Positions 50,760-60,016 of a stretch of 64,000 bases of DNA are shown here, piece after piece. Below the pieces are notes generated by a model. It did no database searches. It worked only from the letters and a program-made list of their open reading frames with translations, and was not told the origin of the DNA. Position numbers and translations under genes: made by a program. Source of the DNA: a bacterium (GTDB taxonomy: Bacteria > SAR324 > XYD2-FULL-50-16); NCBI GenBank assembly GCA_024275165.1, contig JAJRZQ010000038.1:113649-177648 (forward strand). The letters run 5' to 3'. The first letter of the stretch is position 1. Each line of letters opens with the position of its first letter.

Positions 50760-50805
50760 GTCTAGGCTCCGCTTGATTTACCGTCAAGCGGGCAATCTGA
50801 TTTGT
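50760..50805. terminator. Hairpin between the ydiJ-like gene and the next
   Basis: CCGCTTGA/TCAAGCGG, an 8-bp stem around TTTACCG, about 20 bases past the stop of the minus-strand gene at 50806. There is no T run. Confidence 0.35.
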
Positions 50806-51684
50806 TTAAAAATAGTAATGGGCGGATAGGGCCGGAAAGGAGCTGGTGGAAAGCTCTAAGGATTGATAATTTCCGACTTTTCGGCTGCTGATCCCGATTT
50901 CTGCGGAAAACCCAAAATTAGGCAAGGAGGTAAAAAACATTTCGGCTCCCAAAAACCCTCCTAGGTTGATGCCGCTTCCACTGATGTTGTTCGCGTCATC
51001 GGTGAGGGTCATGTAGCCTACCTCGGCACCGTAATAAAGTAAAATATTTTGGTATTTCTGAAAGATTAAACCCATGCGGTAATCCAGTGCCATAACCTTT
51101 AAGTTATTGTTGTTATAGCGTGAACTTCCAAAAGCGAAGAGGAACTCATTAAAAATCTCATCATCAAGGTAGAACTTATAACTGAGCATGTCACTCCGGT
51201 AGGAGGCGGGGCCGCCTTGACCCGAAAGGGTTGATTTGTGGGTGACATAGCCGATTCCCTCTCGTTGGCTCATCTCCACTAGGGTGTCGATGCTGGTGAT
51301 CATATTCACCTCGGAATTTGGAATTTGCAATACCCCCTGTCCCTTGGTGGATTCAATGGTGACCGATTCGCTGTTGAATTCGGTGATTTTTCCCTTTAAG
51401 ACCTCTCCATTTTTTAGGTAGAGGATGTTGGCCGCCATATTTTTTTTATGGGTCAAGTACCTTTGGTCTGAAGAACTGTCAAAATTGATTAAGTAAATAT
51501 TTGCCTTATTGATGGCATGTACCCCGTGATCCTCAATGGATTCGATGAGAATCACATCTTTTTCGTATTTGAGGATTTTCCCTACCAGGGTATCCCCCTT
51601 TTTTAAATAGATCGTCTCCGCAAAGAGTTTGCTCGTCAGCATGAACAGCAGAGAGAGAGAAAAGAGAAGAATGCGTTTGATCAT
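50806..51684 (-). CDS. Exported protein with two Sm-like repeats and a barrel-like C-terminus
   Basis: 292 residues. A signal peptide (IKRILLFSLSLLFMLTSKLF) is followed by two similar repeats of about 60 residues: TIYLKKGDTLVGKILKYEKD... and ILYLKNGEVLKGKITEFNSE.... Each has the 'L-x-G-x-x-x-G-x-I' pattern of Sm-like beta folds and then a SIEDHG/STKGQG segment. The C-terminal 130 residues form amphipathic strands ending in AHYYF, suggesting an outer-membrane barrel. No enzyme motif is seen; I do not recognise a named family. Confidence 0.6.
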   Translation of the reverse strand: MIKRILLFSLSLLFMLTSKLFAETIYLKKGDTLVGKILKYEKDVILIESIEDHGVHAINKANIYLINFDSSSDQRYLTHKKNMAANILYLKNGEVLKGKITEFNSESVTIESTKGQGVLQIPNSEVNMITSIDTLVEMSQREGIGYVTHKSTLSGQGGPASYRSDMLSYKFYLDDEIFNEFLFAFGSSRYNNNNLKVMALDYRMGLIFQKYQNILLYYGAEVGYMTLTDDANNISGSGINLGGFLGAEMFFTSLPNFGFSAEIGISSRKVGNYQSLELSTSSFPALSAHYYF

Positions 51685-51815
51685 GGCCTCACCCAGATTT
51701 TGTTACTCGGTTCTTTTGAGTTTATGCAAAATAGGAACCAAGATAAAAAAGTCGCAAAAATTTAGGCGGCCTCGTTACCCTAAAGGGGCTAGGGAAAAGG
51801 TGAGGGGATGGGGGG

Positions 51816-52238
51816 TTAGGTTTTTGGCAGGCGGTTTTTCATCACCGCGACGCGGTGCAGCAAGCCGTTGACTAAACTGGTCGCTTCTGGATCAACATAA
51901 GATTTGCAGAGGTCCAAGGCTTCATTAAAGATTACCTTGGCATCGGTTTCGGGCCAATAAAGCAGTTCGGACACGGCGAGGCGCAACAGGGCATTTAAGC
52001 TGGAGCTTAAGCGCTCTTGCCGCCATTCCTGTAACGCTTCTTGGATGAAGCGATCCACTTCATTCAAGTCTGCCCAAGCTCGGGTAACGAGGCTGCGAGC
52101 AAAGGCGAGGCCCTCTTCTTTTAGGTTGGCTTCTAAGCCGATCAGGCGTTCTCCCTGGTGGCTGATTCCAGCTTGGGAACGAGAATAAAGGATTTGCAAA
52201 GCTGCAATACGAGCTTTGCGTCTAGGCGGTGCCTTCAT
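51816..52238 (-). CDS. nusB: Transcription antitermination factor NusB
   Basis: 140 residues, all-helical, with RRKARIAALQILYSR at the start and AKVIFNEALDLCKSYVDPEA followed by SLVNGLLHRVA, the conserved NusB C-terminal region. It binds boxA RNA with S10 during rRNA transcription. No ribH or rib genes are adjacent, unlike many genomes. Confidence 0.93.
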   Translation of the reverse strand: MKAPPRRKARIAALQILYSRSQAGISHQGERLIGLEANLKEEGLAFARSLVTRAWADLNEVDRFIQEALQEWRQERLSSSLNALLRLAVSELLYWPETDAKVIFNEALDLCKSYVDPEATSLVNGLLHRVAVMKNRLPKT

Positions 52239-52258
52239 AAAGTTATCAATGAGTTGAG

Positions 52259-53032
52259 CTAGCGCAGGTTGAACTTATCGACCAGTTCATCCATCAAGCG
52301 AATGTAGGCCGTCGCGCCGACGCTGTTGAGCTTGTAGGTAATCACCGATTTGCCTAAGGCGCTTGCCTCGGTGATGGAGTCGTTTCGAGGAATGATGGTT
52401 TTAAATACCGAGTCACCTAAAGCAGAGTAAAGCTGCTTGCCCACTCGGCGATGCACCTCGTTTTCTTTATCGTAAAGGGTCAATAAAATCCCCGCGATGC
52501 GCAATTCTTTGTTTTCAACCTGCTCTTGCAGTTCATTAAAGGAGAGCAAAAACCGCTTTAGGGATTTCACCGCCAAACTCTCGCATTGGAGGGGTAAGAT
52601 GACCAAGTCCGAGGCGTACAGGGCGTTGAGGGTTAAATCATTGGTCGAGGCAGGGGCGTCTAAGATAATGAAATCGTAATTTTGACAGTCTTGAGAGATG
52701 CGGCGAGACAGTAATTTATAGTCTTCGATAGCGTGGTAAACCCGCCGTTCATCTTGCAGGGTGTTGATGTTGGAGAAAATAAAATGCAGGTTTTCCAAAT
52801 CCGTGCGGCGAATCAAGCGTTGCACCGGGGTTTGGGGCTCCACGAGGAGTTCTAAGGTGCCTTGGGTTTGCTCTTTCTTGACCCCGACCGAATAGCGGAT
52901 GGAAGATTGGGGGTCTAAATCGATCAGCAAAACGCTATAACCGCCAATGGCGAACGCGCTGGCTAAATTCGTGGCGCTGGTAGTTTTACCAACCCCCCCT
53001 TTTTGACTGACAAATGAAATAATCGTGGTCAT
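52259..53032 (-). CDS. ParA/MinD-family ATPase without adjacent parB
   Basis: 257 residues. The deviant Walker A is KGGVGKTTSATNLA, with the switch I region LLIDLDPQSSIRYSVG and Walker B region FIILDAPASTNDLTLNALYA. Membership of the ParA family is clear. No ParB, parS-like repeats or replication genes are nearby, so plasmid origin or chromosome segregation is not indicated. Orphan ParA proteins also position other cargo such as flagella or chemoreceptors. It lies 20 bases before nusB. Confidence 0.88.
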   Translation of the reverse strand: MTTIISFVSQKGGVGKTTSATNLASAFAIGGYSVLLIDLDPQSSIRYSVGVKKEQTQGTLELLVEPQTPVQRLIRRTDLENLHFIFSNINTLQDERRVYHAIEDYKLLSRRISQDCQNYDFIILDAPASTNDLTLNALYASDLVILPLQCESLAVKSLKRFLLSFNELQEQVENKELRIAGILLTLYDKENEVHRRVGKQLYSALGDSVFKTIIPRNDSITEASALGKSVITYKLNSVGATAYIRLMDELVDKFNLR

Positions 53033-53068
53033 AAATGACTTGGAGAAGGACCAATAATGAACCGCATA

Positions 53069-53770
53069 TTAGCTTAAGGGTTTAAGTTCCGTCAACTGAT
53101 TCGGCCAGAAATCCTCAAAGAGTTGAATGGCCTGTTGGATTCCCTCCTCGGTTTGTTTGCTTTGTCTACAATCCACCCATTTCCCTTGGCGCACTCCATC
53201 GCTGAGGACGAGCAAGGGGGTTAAGGACAGGTTGTTTTGCCTGAATAAGGCCCCGAGTACAGCCAACTCCATTTCGATCAGGCTCGCCCCTAGGCTTTGG
53301 TAGTGGGTGAGGCGGTTTGGCGTGAGGGCATAGGCATGGCCGACGGTCACGAGGGGGTAAGGGGGCAAATCCGGCCAGGGGGTGAAGTCCACCTTGGGCT
53401 GAAGTCCCAGTTCATGGGCCAAGCCGCTTTGGTCGATTCCCTGGTGAGAGGTAACCAACCGACCGGGCCGCCAGTCCTCTGCGCCGATCCAACCCGCGGT
53501 ACCGAGGGAGATAAACTCTTTTCCCCCGGCGGCCAGGGCGTTTTCGCCCGCCAAGAGGGCCAACCCGGCTCCCAGCATCCCGCCGAGTACGGTGATCTCT
53601 GTTCCGGCGACAAGGCAGCGAAAGCATTTGGAGGGGCCAAAGGCCTTGACCTTGCTCCCTTGCCAGTGTTTTTTTAAATTGTAGAAATATCCGAGACTAA
53701 AGCAGAGCACCACTTTAGCCGTTAGGGGGGGGAGGAGGTGTTTTTCTGGATTGATCAGGGAGTTTTGCAT
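53069..53770 (-). CDS. Nucleoside phosphorylase-like protein
   Basis: 233 residues with marks of the PNP/UDP phosphorylase superfamily: VLGGMLGAGLALLAGEN, LGTAGWIGAEDWRPGRLV (phosphate- and sugar-binding loops), IEMELAVL (ribose-contacting Glu) and VLSDGVRQGKW (catalytic Asp region). The N-terminus is shorter than usual. It probably splits a purine or pyrimidine nucleoside, or 5'-methylthioadenosine, for salvage; the base specificity is unclear. It is divergent from the aminotransferase gene. Confidence 0.75.
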   Translation of the reverse strand: MQNSLINPEKHLLPPLTAKVVLCFSLGYFYNLKKHWQGSKVKAFGPSKCFRCLVAGTEITVLGGMLGAGLALLAGENALAAGGKEFISLGTAGWIGAEDWRPGRLVTSHQGIDQSGLAHELGLQPKVDFTPWPDLPPYPLVTVGHAYALTPNRLTHYQSLGASLIEMELAVLGALFRQNNLSLTPLLVLSDGVRQGKWVDCRQSKQTEEGIQQAIQLFEDFWPNQLTELKPLS

Positions 53771-53850
53771 TTTTCCTTTGACAATAAAAAAGGAAGATTT
53801 GAAACTAAAAAGGTTTGCTTATCCAATAACCTATTCCTACGCCTTGCCCC

Positions 53851-55158
53851 ATGAACCCCATCGCCGAAGAGTTAAACCGAGAGATGCGCGAGGCGTCGCC
53901 CACGGCTTATGCCCTGTTGTCTCGTCTGGGTCGAGAATTGTTCTTCCCTAAGGGGATATTAAGCCAATCCGCGGAGGCCAAAACCAAGGCCCATCGCTTC
54001 AACGCCACCATCGGCACCGCCATTGAAAAGGGCGAGCCCATGCATTTGGCGGTCGCGGATCAATATTTCAATCTCCCCCCCGAAGAGGTCTACCCCTACG
54101 CTCCCCCGGCGGGAAGGCCGGGTCTGCGCCGAGCCTGGAAGGCTAAGATGGAGCAAGAAAACCCCAGCGTCAAGGGCAAGGCCATTAGCCTGCCGATTGT
54201 GACCAGCGCGATCACCCATGGGTTGAGCATCGCGGCAGACCTTTTTTTAGACCCCGGGGATGTGATTCTCAGCCCGGACAAGCTTTGGGGGAACTACCGC
54301 CTTACCTTTGAGACCCTGCGCCAAGCTAAGATTTCGACCTTTCCTCTCTTTAATGAGCAAGAGGGGTTTAATGTAGAGGGTTTTGCGGCAAAGCTCGCTG
54401 AGGAGGCGGCCCAGCGAAGCAAATTGGTTGTTTTGCTCAACTTCCCCAATAACCCGACGGGTTATACCCCGACGCCAGAGGAAGGGGAAAAAATCGTAGA
54501 GCTCGTCACCGAGCGGGCAAAGCAGGGGACGCATATTTTGACCCTTTGTGATGATTCTTATTTTGGTCTTTTTTATGAGGACTCCTTCAAGGAATCCCTT
54601 TTCGGTTCCTTTTGCGACGCCCATGAAAACATTTTAGCCTTAAAGCTCGATGGAGCGACCAAAGAATACTTTGCCTGGGGGTTTCGCACCGGGTTTATCA
54701 GTTTTGGAACGCCTAGCGCCAAGGCGAACCAACTTTACCAGGGCTTTGAAAAAAAGGTGATGGGTTGCATTCGGGGGAACATTTCCAATTGCAACCATGC
54801 CGCTCAATCGGTGGTGGAGCGGATGTTTGACCAAGCGGACTTTGCCGCCAATCGCGCCGAGAAGCATGAGATTATGAAGGCCCGCGCCCTGAAGGTGAAA
54901 GAGGTTTTAAATACCGCCCCCTATCAAGAGGAGTTGGTCTATTACCCCTTTAATTCGGGATATTTTATGTGTTTGAGGTTTGCAGACCTCCAGGTAGAAA
55001 CCTTGCGTTTGCATTTGCTGGAGCAATACGGAGTAGGCACCATTGCCATTGGTTTGAGCGATTTACGCATTGCCTTTAGTTGCATTGAGTTAGAAGATAT
55101 TCCCGCTCTATTTGAGTTGATTTTGCAAGGGGTTCGTGATTTGCGGGCTAAAAACTAA
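53851..55158 (+). CDS. Class I aminotransferase of unassigned substrate
   Basis: 435 residues. PLP contacts are visible: VTSAITHGLSIAADLF, LLNFPNNPTGYTPT, LTLCDDSYFGLFY, and the Schiff-base lysine in LDGATKEYFAWGFRTGFI. A C-terminal arginine lies in LSDLRIAFSCIELEDIP. It is longer than plain aspartate aminotransferase and has an unusual N-terminus (MNPIAEELNREMREASPTAY). It could act on an aromatic, branched-chain or dicarboxylic amino acid. No pathway partner is adjacent. Confidence 0.82.
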   Translation: MNPIAEELNREMREASPTAYALLSRLGRELFFPKGILSQSAEAKTKAHRFNATIGTAIEKGEPMHLAVADQYFNLPPEEVYPYAPPAGRPGLRRAWKAKMEQENPSVKGKAISLPIVTSAITHGLSIAADLFLDPGDVILSPDKLWGNYRLTFETLRQAKISTFPLFNEQEGFNVEGFAAKLAEEAAQRSKLVVLLNFPNNPTGYTPTPEEGEKIVELVTERAKQGTHILTLCDDSYFGLFYEDSFKESLFGSFCDAHENILALKLDGATKEYFAWGFRTGFISFGTPSAKANQLYQGFEKKVMGCIRGNISNCNHAAQSVVERMFDQADFAANRAEKHEIMKARALKVKEVLNTAPYQEELVYYPFNSGYFMCLRFADLQVETLRLHLLEQYGVGTIAIGLSDLRIAFSCIELEDIPALFELILQGVRDLRAKN

Positions 55159-55165
55159 GCCTTTT

Positions 55166-56299
55166 TCAAGGTAAGCTCAGCTTGCCCAAACGAGCCAAGC
55201 CCTTGGCGCCGGTGACCTCCGGTAGGTTGGTCGCCTGGCCGTTAAACCACTCATGGGCGAAGAGGGCAAAGGCGACCGCTTCTTTCGCGTCCGGGTTTAG
55301 GGCTTGGCTGGCGGGCAGGGGCTCTAAGGGAACCCCAACAGCCTCTCGCAGGGCGGCCAACAAAACCGGATTGTGCATTCCTCCCCCGGAGACCCAGATT
55401 TTTTCTACTGCCGGGGCGTATTGTCGGTAGGCCCGCGCGCTGCTTTGGGCCACCAAGGCGACCAAGGTTCGCATGAAGTCGGGGGGGGAGACTTGAGGAT
55501 GCTTTTGCAATAAGGCTTCGATGAAGGGGGCGCCGAATTCCTCGCGCCCCGTGGATTTAGGTAGGGGTTTGGCAAAATAGGGGTGGGTCAGCATCTCGGC
55601 CAACAAGTCGGGCAGAACCTTGCCCTGGGCGGCGATGGCGCCATCTTTGTCAAAATTCAATTTCCCCTGGGTGACCCGCTCTGTCAGTTCATTTAAGGGG
55701 GCATTGCCCGGCCCGGTATCTAGGGCAAAGACCTCGCCGCTAGCGGGGAGATAGGTAAAGTTGCTGATTCCCCCCAGGTTATGCAGGGCAAGGTTGCGTT
55801 GAGGGTCCGCAAAAAGGGCCCGATCCAGATAAGACACCAAAGGGGCCCCCTCACCGCCTTTGGCCATATCGGCAACCCGGAAGTCGGAAATCACGGGAAC
55901 CCCGGTCATTGCCGCAATCACCGCTCCTTCCCCAATCTGTAAGGTGGAATGACCCGGCACATGCCAGATGGTTTGTCCGTGACTCCCGATGATGTCGATT
56001 TCCTTAGGCGCAAGCCCTTGCACATGGCAAAATTGCAGTACCGATTGGGCAAAAAACTCCCCCAAATCAAAGTTTAAACGGCACAGCTCTTCGGGTTGAC
56101 CTAAAAAGGAGCTTTGGATTCGCTTTTTTAACGCAAGAGGCATAGGATGAGTCGCAAAGGCTTTGAGGCGGATATCCATTTTTGCCCCCTGGCCCGTGAT
56201 TTTACAGAGAGCCAAGTCCACCCCGTCCAAACTGGTGCCCGACATGAGCCCTAAGACAAGGCGGCTGGTTTTTTGACTTAATTTAATCCATTCTTTCAT
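55166..56299 (-). CDS. anmK: Anhydro-N-acetylmuramic acid kinase
   Basis: 377 residues, the usual length. ATP-binding GLMSGTSLDGVDLALC, the IGSHGQTIWHVPG segment, ALDTGPGNAPLNELTERVTQ and STGREEFGAPF are AnmK signatures. It opens the 1,6-anhydro ring and phosphorylates MurNAc, converting a cell-wall turnover product for reuse. Its ATG is two bases from the ATG of divergent nagZ. Only a weak AGG (TTTAGGCATAG) precedes its start. Confidence 0.95.
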   Translation of the reverse strand: MKEWIKLSQKTSRLVLGLMSGTSLDGVDLALCKITGQGAKMDIRLKAFATHPMPLALKKRIQSSFLGQPEELCRLNFDLGEFFAQSVLQFCHVQGLAPKEIDIIGSHGQTIWHVPGHSTLQIGEGAVIAAMTGVPVISDFRVADMAKGGEGAPLVSYLDRALFADPQRNLALHNLGGISNFTYLPASGEVFALDTGPGNAPLNELTERVTQGKLNFDKDGAIAAQGKVLPDLLAEMLTHPYFAKPLPKSTGREEFGAPFIEALLQKHPQVSPPDFMRTLVALVAQSSARAYRQYAPAVEKIWVSGGGMHNPVLLAALREAVGVPLEPLPASQALNPDAKEAVAFALFAHEWFNGQATNLPEVTGAKGLARLGKLSLP

Positions 56300-56301
56300 C
56301 T

Positions 56302-57735
56302 ATGCCTAAAACCTTGCCCTTGCTGTTGGGTTTTCCCGGCCGGCGGTTGAGCCGTGAGTTGGTCCACCATCTGCGCGCTTGTCGGCCCGCGGGTTTAGTG
56401 CTTTTTGCCCGCAATATTGTCAGCCTAGAGCAAACAGGCCGCCTAATCAAGGAACTCCGTGAGGAATTCGGCCCCCTGTGGATCGGAGTGGATCATGAGG
56501 GGGGGGCCATCAATCGTTTTGGCGGCTTGGCCCCTGTTCCCCCTTCGCCACGGGCTTTGGGAAGGACCGGCCGCATCGAGTTGGTGCGCCGCGGGGCCAG
56601 GCAACAAGCTGAATTACTTGCCTATTTAGGGTTGGATTTAAATTTTGCCCCGGTGCTGGACTTGTATTCAAAGCGCTCTCCCGTGATTGGCAATCGGGCC
56701 TATGGCCCCCACCCCGGGGAGGTGGCTCGCTTTGGCTTGGCGGTGACGCGAGAACATTTAAAATTAGGGGTCCTGCCCGTGGGGAAGCATTTTCCCGGTC
56801 ATGGCCGCAGCCAGAGCGATAGTCATTTTCATGCCGGGGAGGTGAAACAGGGGCAAGAAACCTTAAAACGAATGGAACTCTTGCCCTTTAAAGAGTTGGC
56901 TCAAGCGGGCTTGCCCGCCTTGATGACCGCGCATTTGCGCTTTCCCGCCTTGGACGCAGGTTACCCCGCTACCTTTTCAAAGCTTATTTTAAACGACTTA
57001 TTGCGTCAACAATGGGGCTATAAAGGGTTGATTCTCACAGATTGTTTAGAAATGGCGGCAACCAAGCGGAGTTTTAGCCCTCTCGACATGGCTCGTTTAG
57101 GCAGTCAAGCTGGGTTGGACCTCTGGCTTTCCAGTTTCAGCTTGGCGCAAAGCTTTGAGTTCCAACGGGCCTTAGCTCGGGCCTTGGAGCGCTATCCCCA
57201 AGAAAGCAGGGAAACCCGACTCACCGCGGCCCGCGGTCTTATCTCATCGCGTAGAGCCGCCCTACCGACAGAGACGGAAAACCATGCCCTTTGGGAGGCC
57301 TCTTTATCCATCCAAGGAGCCAGAAAATTTGGCCTTCTTCGAGGCGTGGTCGCCTGCGAACTCTTGGCCTCACCCTCAAAGGGGATCAATCAAGGGCAAG
57401 CGAACCACCCCCTGAAAGCCTACCTGGAACAGGCGCGACTCCCTCCCCTGGCCTGGGTTGGCGCACGCGATTTTGCCGATCTAGCCCAAGCGGCGGAGCA
57501 GGCACGGCAATCCCAATCCCTTTTTTTATTGATCTCTACAGACCTCCATTGCCGGAGCGTTTTCCCCCAACTCAAAACCTTGGTTCAAGAGCAACCCCGC
57601 TGCCTGCACCTGGTTTTAGGCAAGGAGCAGGGCTGCGTGGGCGGCGCGATTGAAGAATGGTTGCTGCGTGGGTTTAACCCCTCTGCGGGTCGCTTTCTTG
57701 CTATGAGACTTGAAAGGCGGTTGCAAAGCAGTTAG
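56302..57735 (+). CDS. nagZ: Beta-N-acetylhexosaminidase NagZ-type (GH3)
   Basis: 477 residues. The GH3 barrel covers about the first 310, with GVDHEGGAINRFGG, the KHFPGHGRSQSDSHFHAG loop (catalytic His/Asp dyad) and nucleophile Asp in GLILTDCLEMAA. The last 150 residues are an extra domain absent from the short E. coli NagZ but common in longer homologues. It removes GlcNAc from anhydro-muropeptides, giving substrates for AnmK next door. It has no visible Shine-Dalgarno sequence in the two-base gap; any ribosome site would lie inside the anmK coding sequence. Confidence 0.92.
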   Translation: MPKTLPLLLGFPGRRLSRELVHHLRACRPAGLVLFARNIVSLEQTGRLIKELREEFGPLWIGVDHEGGAINRFGGLAPVPPSPRALGRTGRIELVRRGARQQAELLAYLGLDLNFAPVLDLYSKRSPVIGNRAYGPHPGEVARFGLAVTREHLKLGVLPVGKHFPGHGRSQSDSHFHAGEVKQGQETLKRMELLPFKELAQAGLPALMTAHLRFPALDAGYPATFSKLILNDLLRQQWGYKGLILTDCLEMAATKRSFSPLDMARLGSQAGLDLWLSSFSLAQSFEFQRALARALERYPQESRETRLTAARGLISSRRAALPTETENHALWEASLSIQGARKFGLLRGVVACELLASPSKGINQGQANHPLKAYLEQARLPPLAWVGARDFADLAQAAEQARQSQSLFLLISTDLHCRSVFPQLKTLVQEQPRCLHLVLGKEQGCVGGAIEEWLLRGFNPSAGRFLAMRLERRLQSS

Positions 57736-57862
57736 ACTAGCTGCAAGATACTCCCTTGAACCTCTTGTTGTTGAGCTGGTTTAGCGCAGGCGGTAAGAGG
57801 TGGGTCGAATAATAATCTCCTCCCCTAAAATAACGGGGGGCAAGCTACTTTGGAGCGGTTTT

Positions 57863-59542
57863 ATGGTCACTATGCGAATGGGTCTGGAAATGAAGATGAG
57901 CCAACAGCTCATCATGACCCCACAGCTTCAGCAGGCCATCAAGCTGTTACAACTTTCTCGGGTGGAATTAGAAGACCTGATTGACCAGGCCTTGGTGGAA
58001 AACCCCACCTTAGAAGTTGCCCCGGTGGAGGAAGAGAAAGAGGATTCTCGCGAAACCGAAGCAGCGGCTGAGGGAGAGGATTCTTCCAACTTGGTGGATG
58101 AGCAAAACCAGCTCACCTATGACGAGGAATGGCAGCATTATGTTGAATCCGGCTCGGGGGTGATTCAAGAGGCGCGGGTGCATACCCATGATACGGATGA
58201 AGACAACAACCCCCTGGAAGCCACCATCAGCAACAGCGCCAGCTTAATGGATCACCTGCTCTGGCAGTTGGAAATATCCAATTTTTCGGAGTTGGAAGTC
58301 GAATTGTGTGAACAAATTATCGGTAATATTGATGATGAAGGGTACTTAAGCGTTTCCCTGCGCGAGCTTTTAAGGAGTGATTCGCACCTGCAAAAGCTGG
58401 TGCAGCAGGCCTTGCAGGAACATAAGATTGAGCCCTTGCTCCCCGCGGAGGGAGAGCTGGATCGCTTCGACGACAAGCATCAATCCAGTCAAAAGTCAGA
58501 GCCCAAGAAAAAATCGAAAAAACCCTTGACCCCTGTTGACTTAGAAGAAGCAAAAGAAGAGGCGCCCTTGGAATTGCCCCCGGCAACAGATCGGGAGTGC
58601 GGGGTTTTAGAGCGACTGCTTCGGCGGATTCAAGCCTTTGATCCGCCGGGGGTCGGGGCGAGAGACTTAAACGAATGCCTGCAAAATCAATTAAATTACT
58701 TAGGGCTTCAAGACAGTTTAGCCGCGGCGATTCTCAATGAAAACTTGCAACTCCTAGAGCAAAAAGACTTAAAGCGCATTGCCCGTATTCATAAAGTGGA
58801 GATTACCGCTGTTTTAGAAGCCTACCAACTCATCACGGAGTTGGAGCCCAAACCGGGCCGCCCCTTTGGCGGCGAGATCACCCAATATGTGATTCCCGAT
58901 GTCTATATTTTTAAGCGGGGCAGCGAATATGTGGTGAGCATGAACCAAGAAAGCATTCCCCGTTTGCGTATCAACCCCTACTACCAAGAACTGGTGCAAA
59001 AAGAGATGGCCAAACAAAAAACGGAGGGGAAAAAAGATGAGGACATGACCGTGCTCTACATTCAAGAAAAGATGAAGACCGGGGACTGGCTGATGAAGTC
59101 CATTGAGCAGCGGCAAAAAACGATTTTCAAGGTGGCTAAATCCATTTTAAAATACCAGTACGAGTTTTTTGAAAAAGGGATAGATTACCTGAAACCCCTT
59201 GTTTTAAAAGATGTGGCTGAAGATATCGGGGTGCATGAATCCACGGTCAGCCGTATCACCACCAATAAATACATCTATACGCCTCAAGGTATTTTTGAGC
59301 TGAAATACTTCTTCACCAGTGGAATCGACCAAGGAGGGGGGGATGTGGTGAGCTCAAAAAAGATTAAAGACTACATTAAAAAAATGATCGATTCTGAAGA
59401 TCGCCGTCACCCTTTTACGGATCTCCAGATCAAAACAGAGCTGTTGAAAAACGCACGGATCAAGGTAGCGCGGCGCACGGTGGCGAAGTATCGAGAGGCG
59501 ATGAATATTCTTCCCTCCAACAAAAGAAAACAGTTGTTTTAG
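57863..59542 (+). CDS. rpoN: RNA polymerase sigma-54 factor
   Basis: About 559 residues. The N-terminal activator domain is GLEMKMSQQLIMTPQLQQAI with LQLSRVELEDLI. The core-binding region is split by an unusual charged insert (about residues 195-250 with KSEPKKKSKKPL). A helix-turn-helix (VHESTVSRITTNKYIYTP) and the RpoN box ARRTVAKYREAM follow. The start at 57863 is chosen for GGAG seven bases upstream; a longer frame begins at 57800. It would direct transcription from promoters such as the one before amtB. Two activity-linked genes follow. Confidence 0.96.
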   Translation: MVTMRMGLEMKMSQQLIMTPQLQQAIKLLQLSRVELEDLIDQALVENPTLEVAPVEEEKEDSRETEAAAEGEDSSNLVDEQNQLTYDEEWQHYVESGSGVIQEARVHTHDTDEDNNPLEATISNSASLMDHLLWQLEISNFSELEVELCEQIIGNIDDEGYLSVSLRELLRSDSHLQKLVQQALQEHKIEPLLPAEGELDRFDDKHQSSQKSEPKKKSKKPLTPVDLEEAKEEAPLELPPATDRECGVLERLLRRIQAFDPPGVGARDLNECLQNQLNYLGLQDSLAAAILNENLQLLEQKDLKRIARIHKVEITAVLEAYQLITELEPKPGRPFGGEITQYVIPDVYIFKRGSEYVVSMNQESIPRLRINPYYQELVQKEMAKQKTEGKKDEDMTVLYIQEKMKTGDWLMKSIEQRQKTIFKVAKSILKYQYEFFEKGIDYLKPLVLKDVAEDIGVHESTVSRITTNKYIYTPQGIFELKYFFTSGIDQGGGDVVSSKKIKDYIKKMIDSEDRRHPFTDLQIKTELLKNARIKVARRTVAKYREAMNILPSNKRKQLF

Positions 59543-59557
59543 TTTTCAAAAACTTAT

Positions 59558-59570
59558 TGCGTAAAACGCA
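59558..59570. promoter_or_regulatory. Small palindrome between rpoN and the pspA pair
   Basis: TGCGT-AAA-ACGCA lies 16 bases past the rpoN stop. It could be an operator or a weak hairpin. No sigma-54 -24/-12 pair was found in the 76-base gap. Confidence 0.3.
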
Positions 59571-59618
59571 TTGGAATAATTCTTTACAGCCTCACTCAAT
59601 TAAGTTATCAATTCAGCA

Positions 59619-60014
59619 ATGAACCCTCATTTACAAAAAATCATCGATTTTGCTCAACGCCTAGAGCTGGAAATCAAAGCTCAAGACAATAGCGAAGGTA
59701 TTCTCGTTGTCCATGACGAGGCGAGAGGCATCTACAACCTGATTCTTAATGTCGAGGGCGATATCTTAGTGATGGAGCAATTGCTTTACCGCTTAAAGCG
59801 ATACAGTGAGAAACACTTTTTGCGGCTTTTGCAACTCAACCGCAAACTGGTGCATGGGGCTTTTGTGGTGGATGAAGAGGCAAAACAAGTCCTCTTTCGC
59901 GATAGTTTGCAGGTAGAAAATCTAGACTTTAACGAATTTGAAGGGAGTATCAATGCCTTGAGCCTCGGCTTGGCGGAGTTCTCCTTTGAATTACTCGAAC
60001 TGAACAAAGAATAG
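59619..60014 (+). CDS. Small PspA-linked protein (YjfI/CesT-like fold suspected)
   Basis: 131 residues, acidic, alternating helix and strand (MNPHLQKIIDFAQRLELEIK, GIYNLILNVEGDILVMEQLL, FEFELLELN-like end). The layout recalls small type III chaperone or YbjN-like folds, and E. coli yjfI sits beside a pspA homologue in a similar arrangement. The stop is two bases before the pspA start, so the pair is co-translated. Identity is uncertain; the pairing with pspA is the main evidence. Confidence 0.6.
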   Translation: MNPHLQKIIDFAQRLELEIKAQDNSEGILVVHDEARGIYNLILNVEGDILVMEQLLYRLKRYSEKHFLRLLQLNRKLVHGAFVVDEEAKQVLFRDSLQVENLDFNEFEGSINALSLGLAEFSFELLELNKE

Positions 60015-60016
60015 CC

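Noticed and set aside
52259..53032. ParA-type gene as a sign of a plasmid or integrated element
   Set aside because: No parB, replication, integrase or transfer genes are near, and the flanks are ordinary chromosomal genes (nusB).
59543..59618. Sigma-54 promoter in front of the pspA pair
   Set aside because: The only GG near the site (TTGGAATAATT) has no GC at the right distance; the gap shows just a small palindrome.
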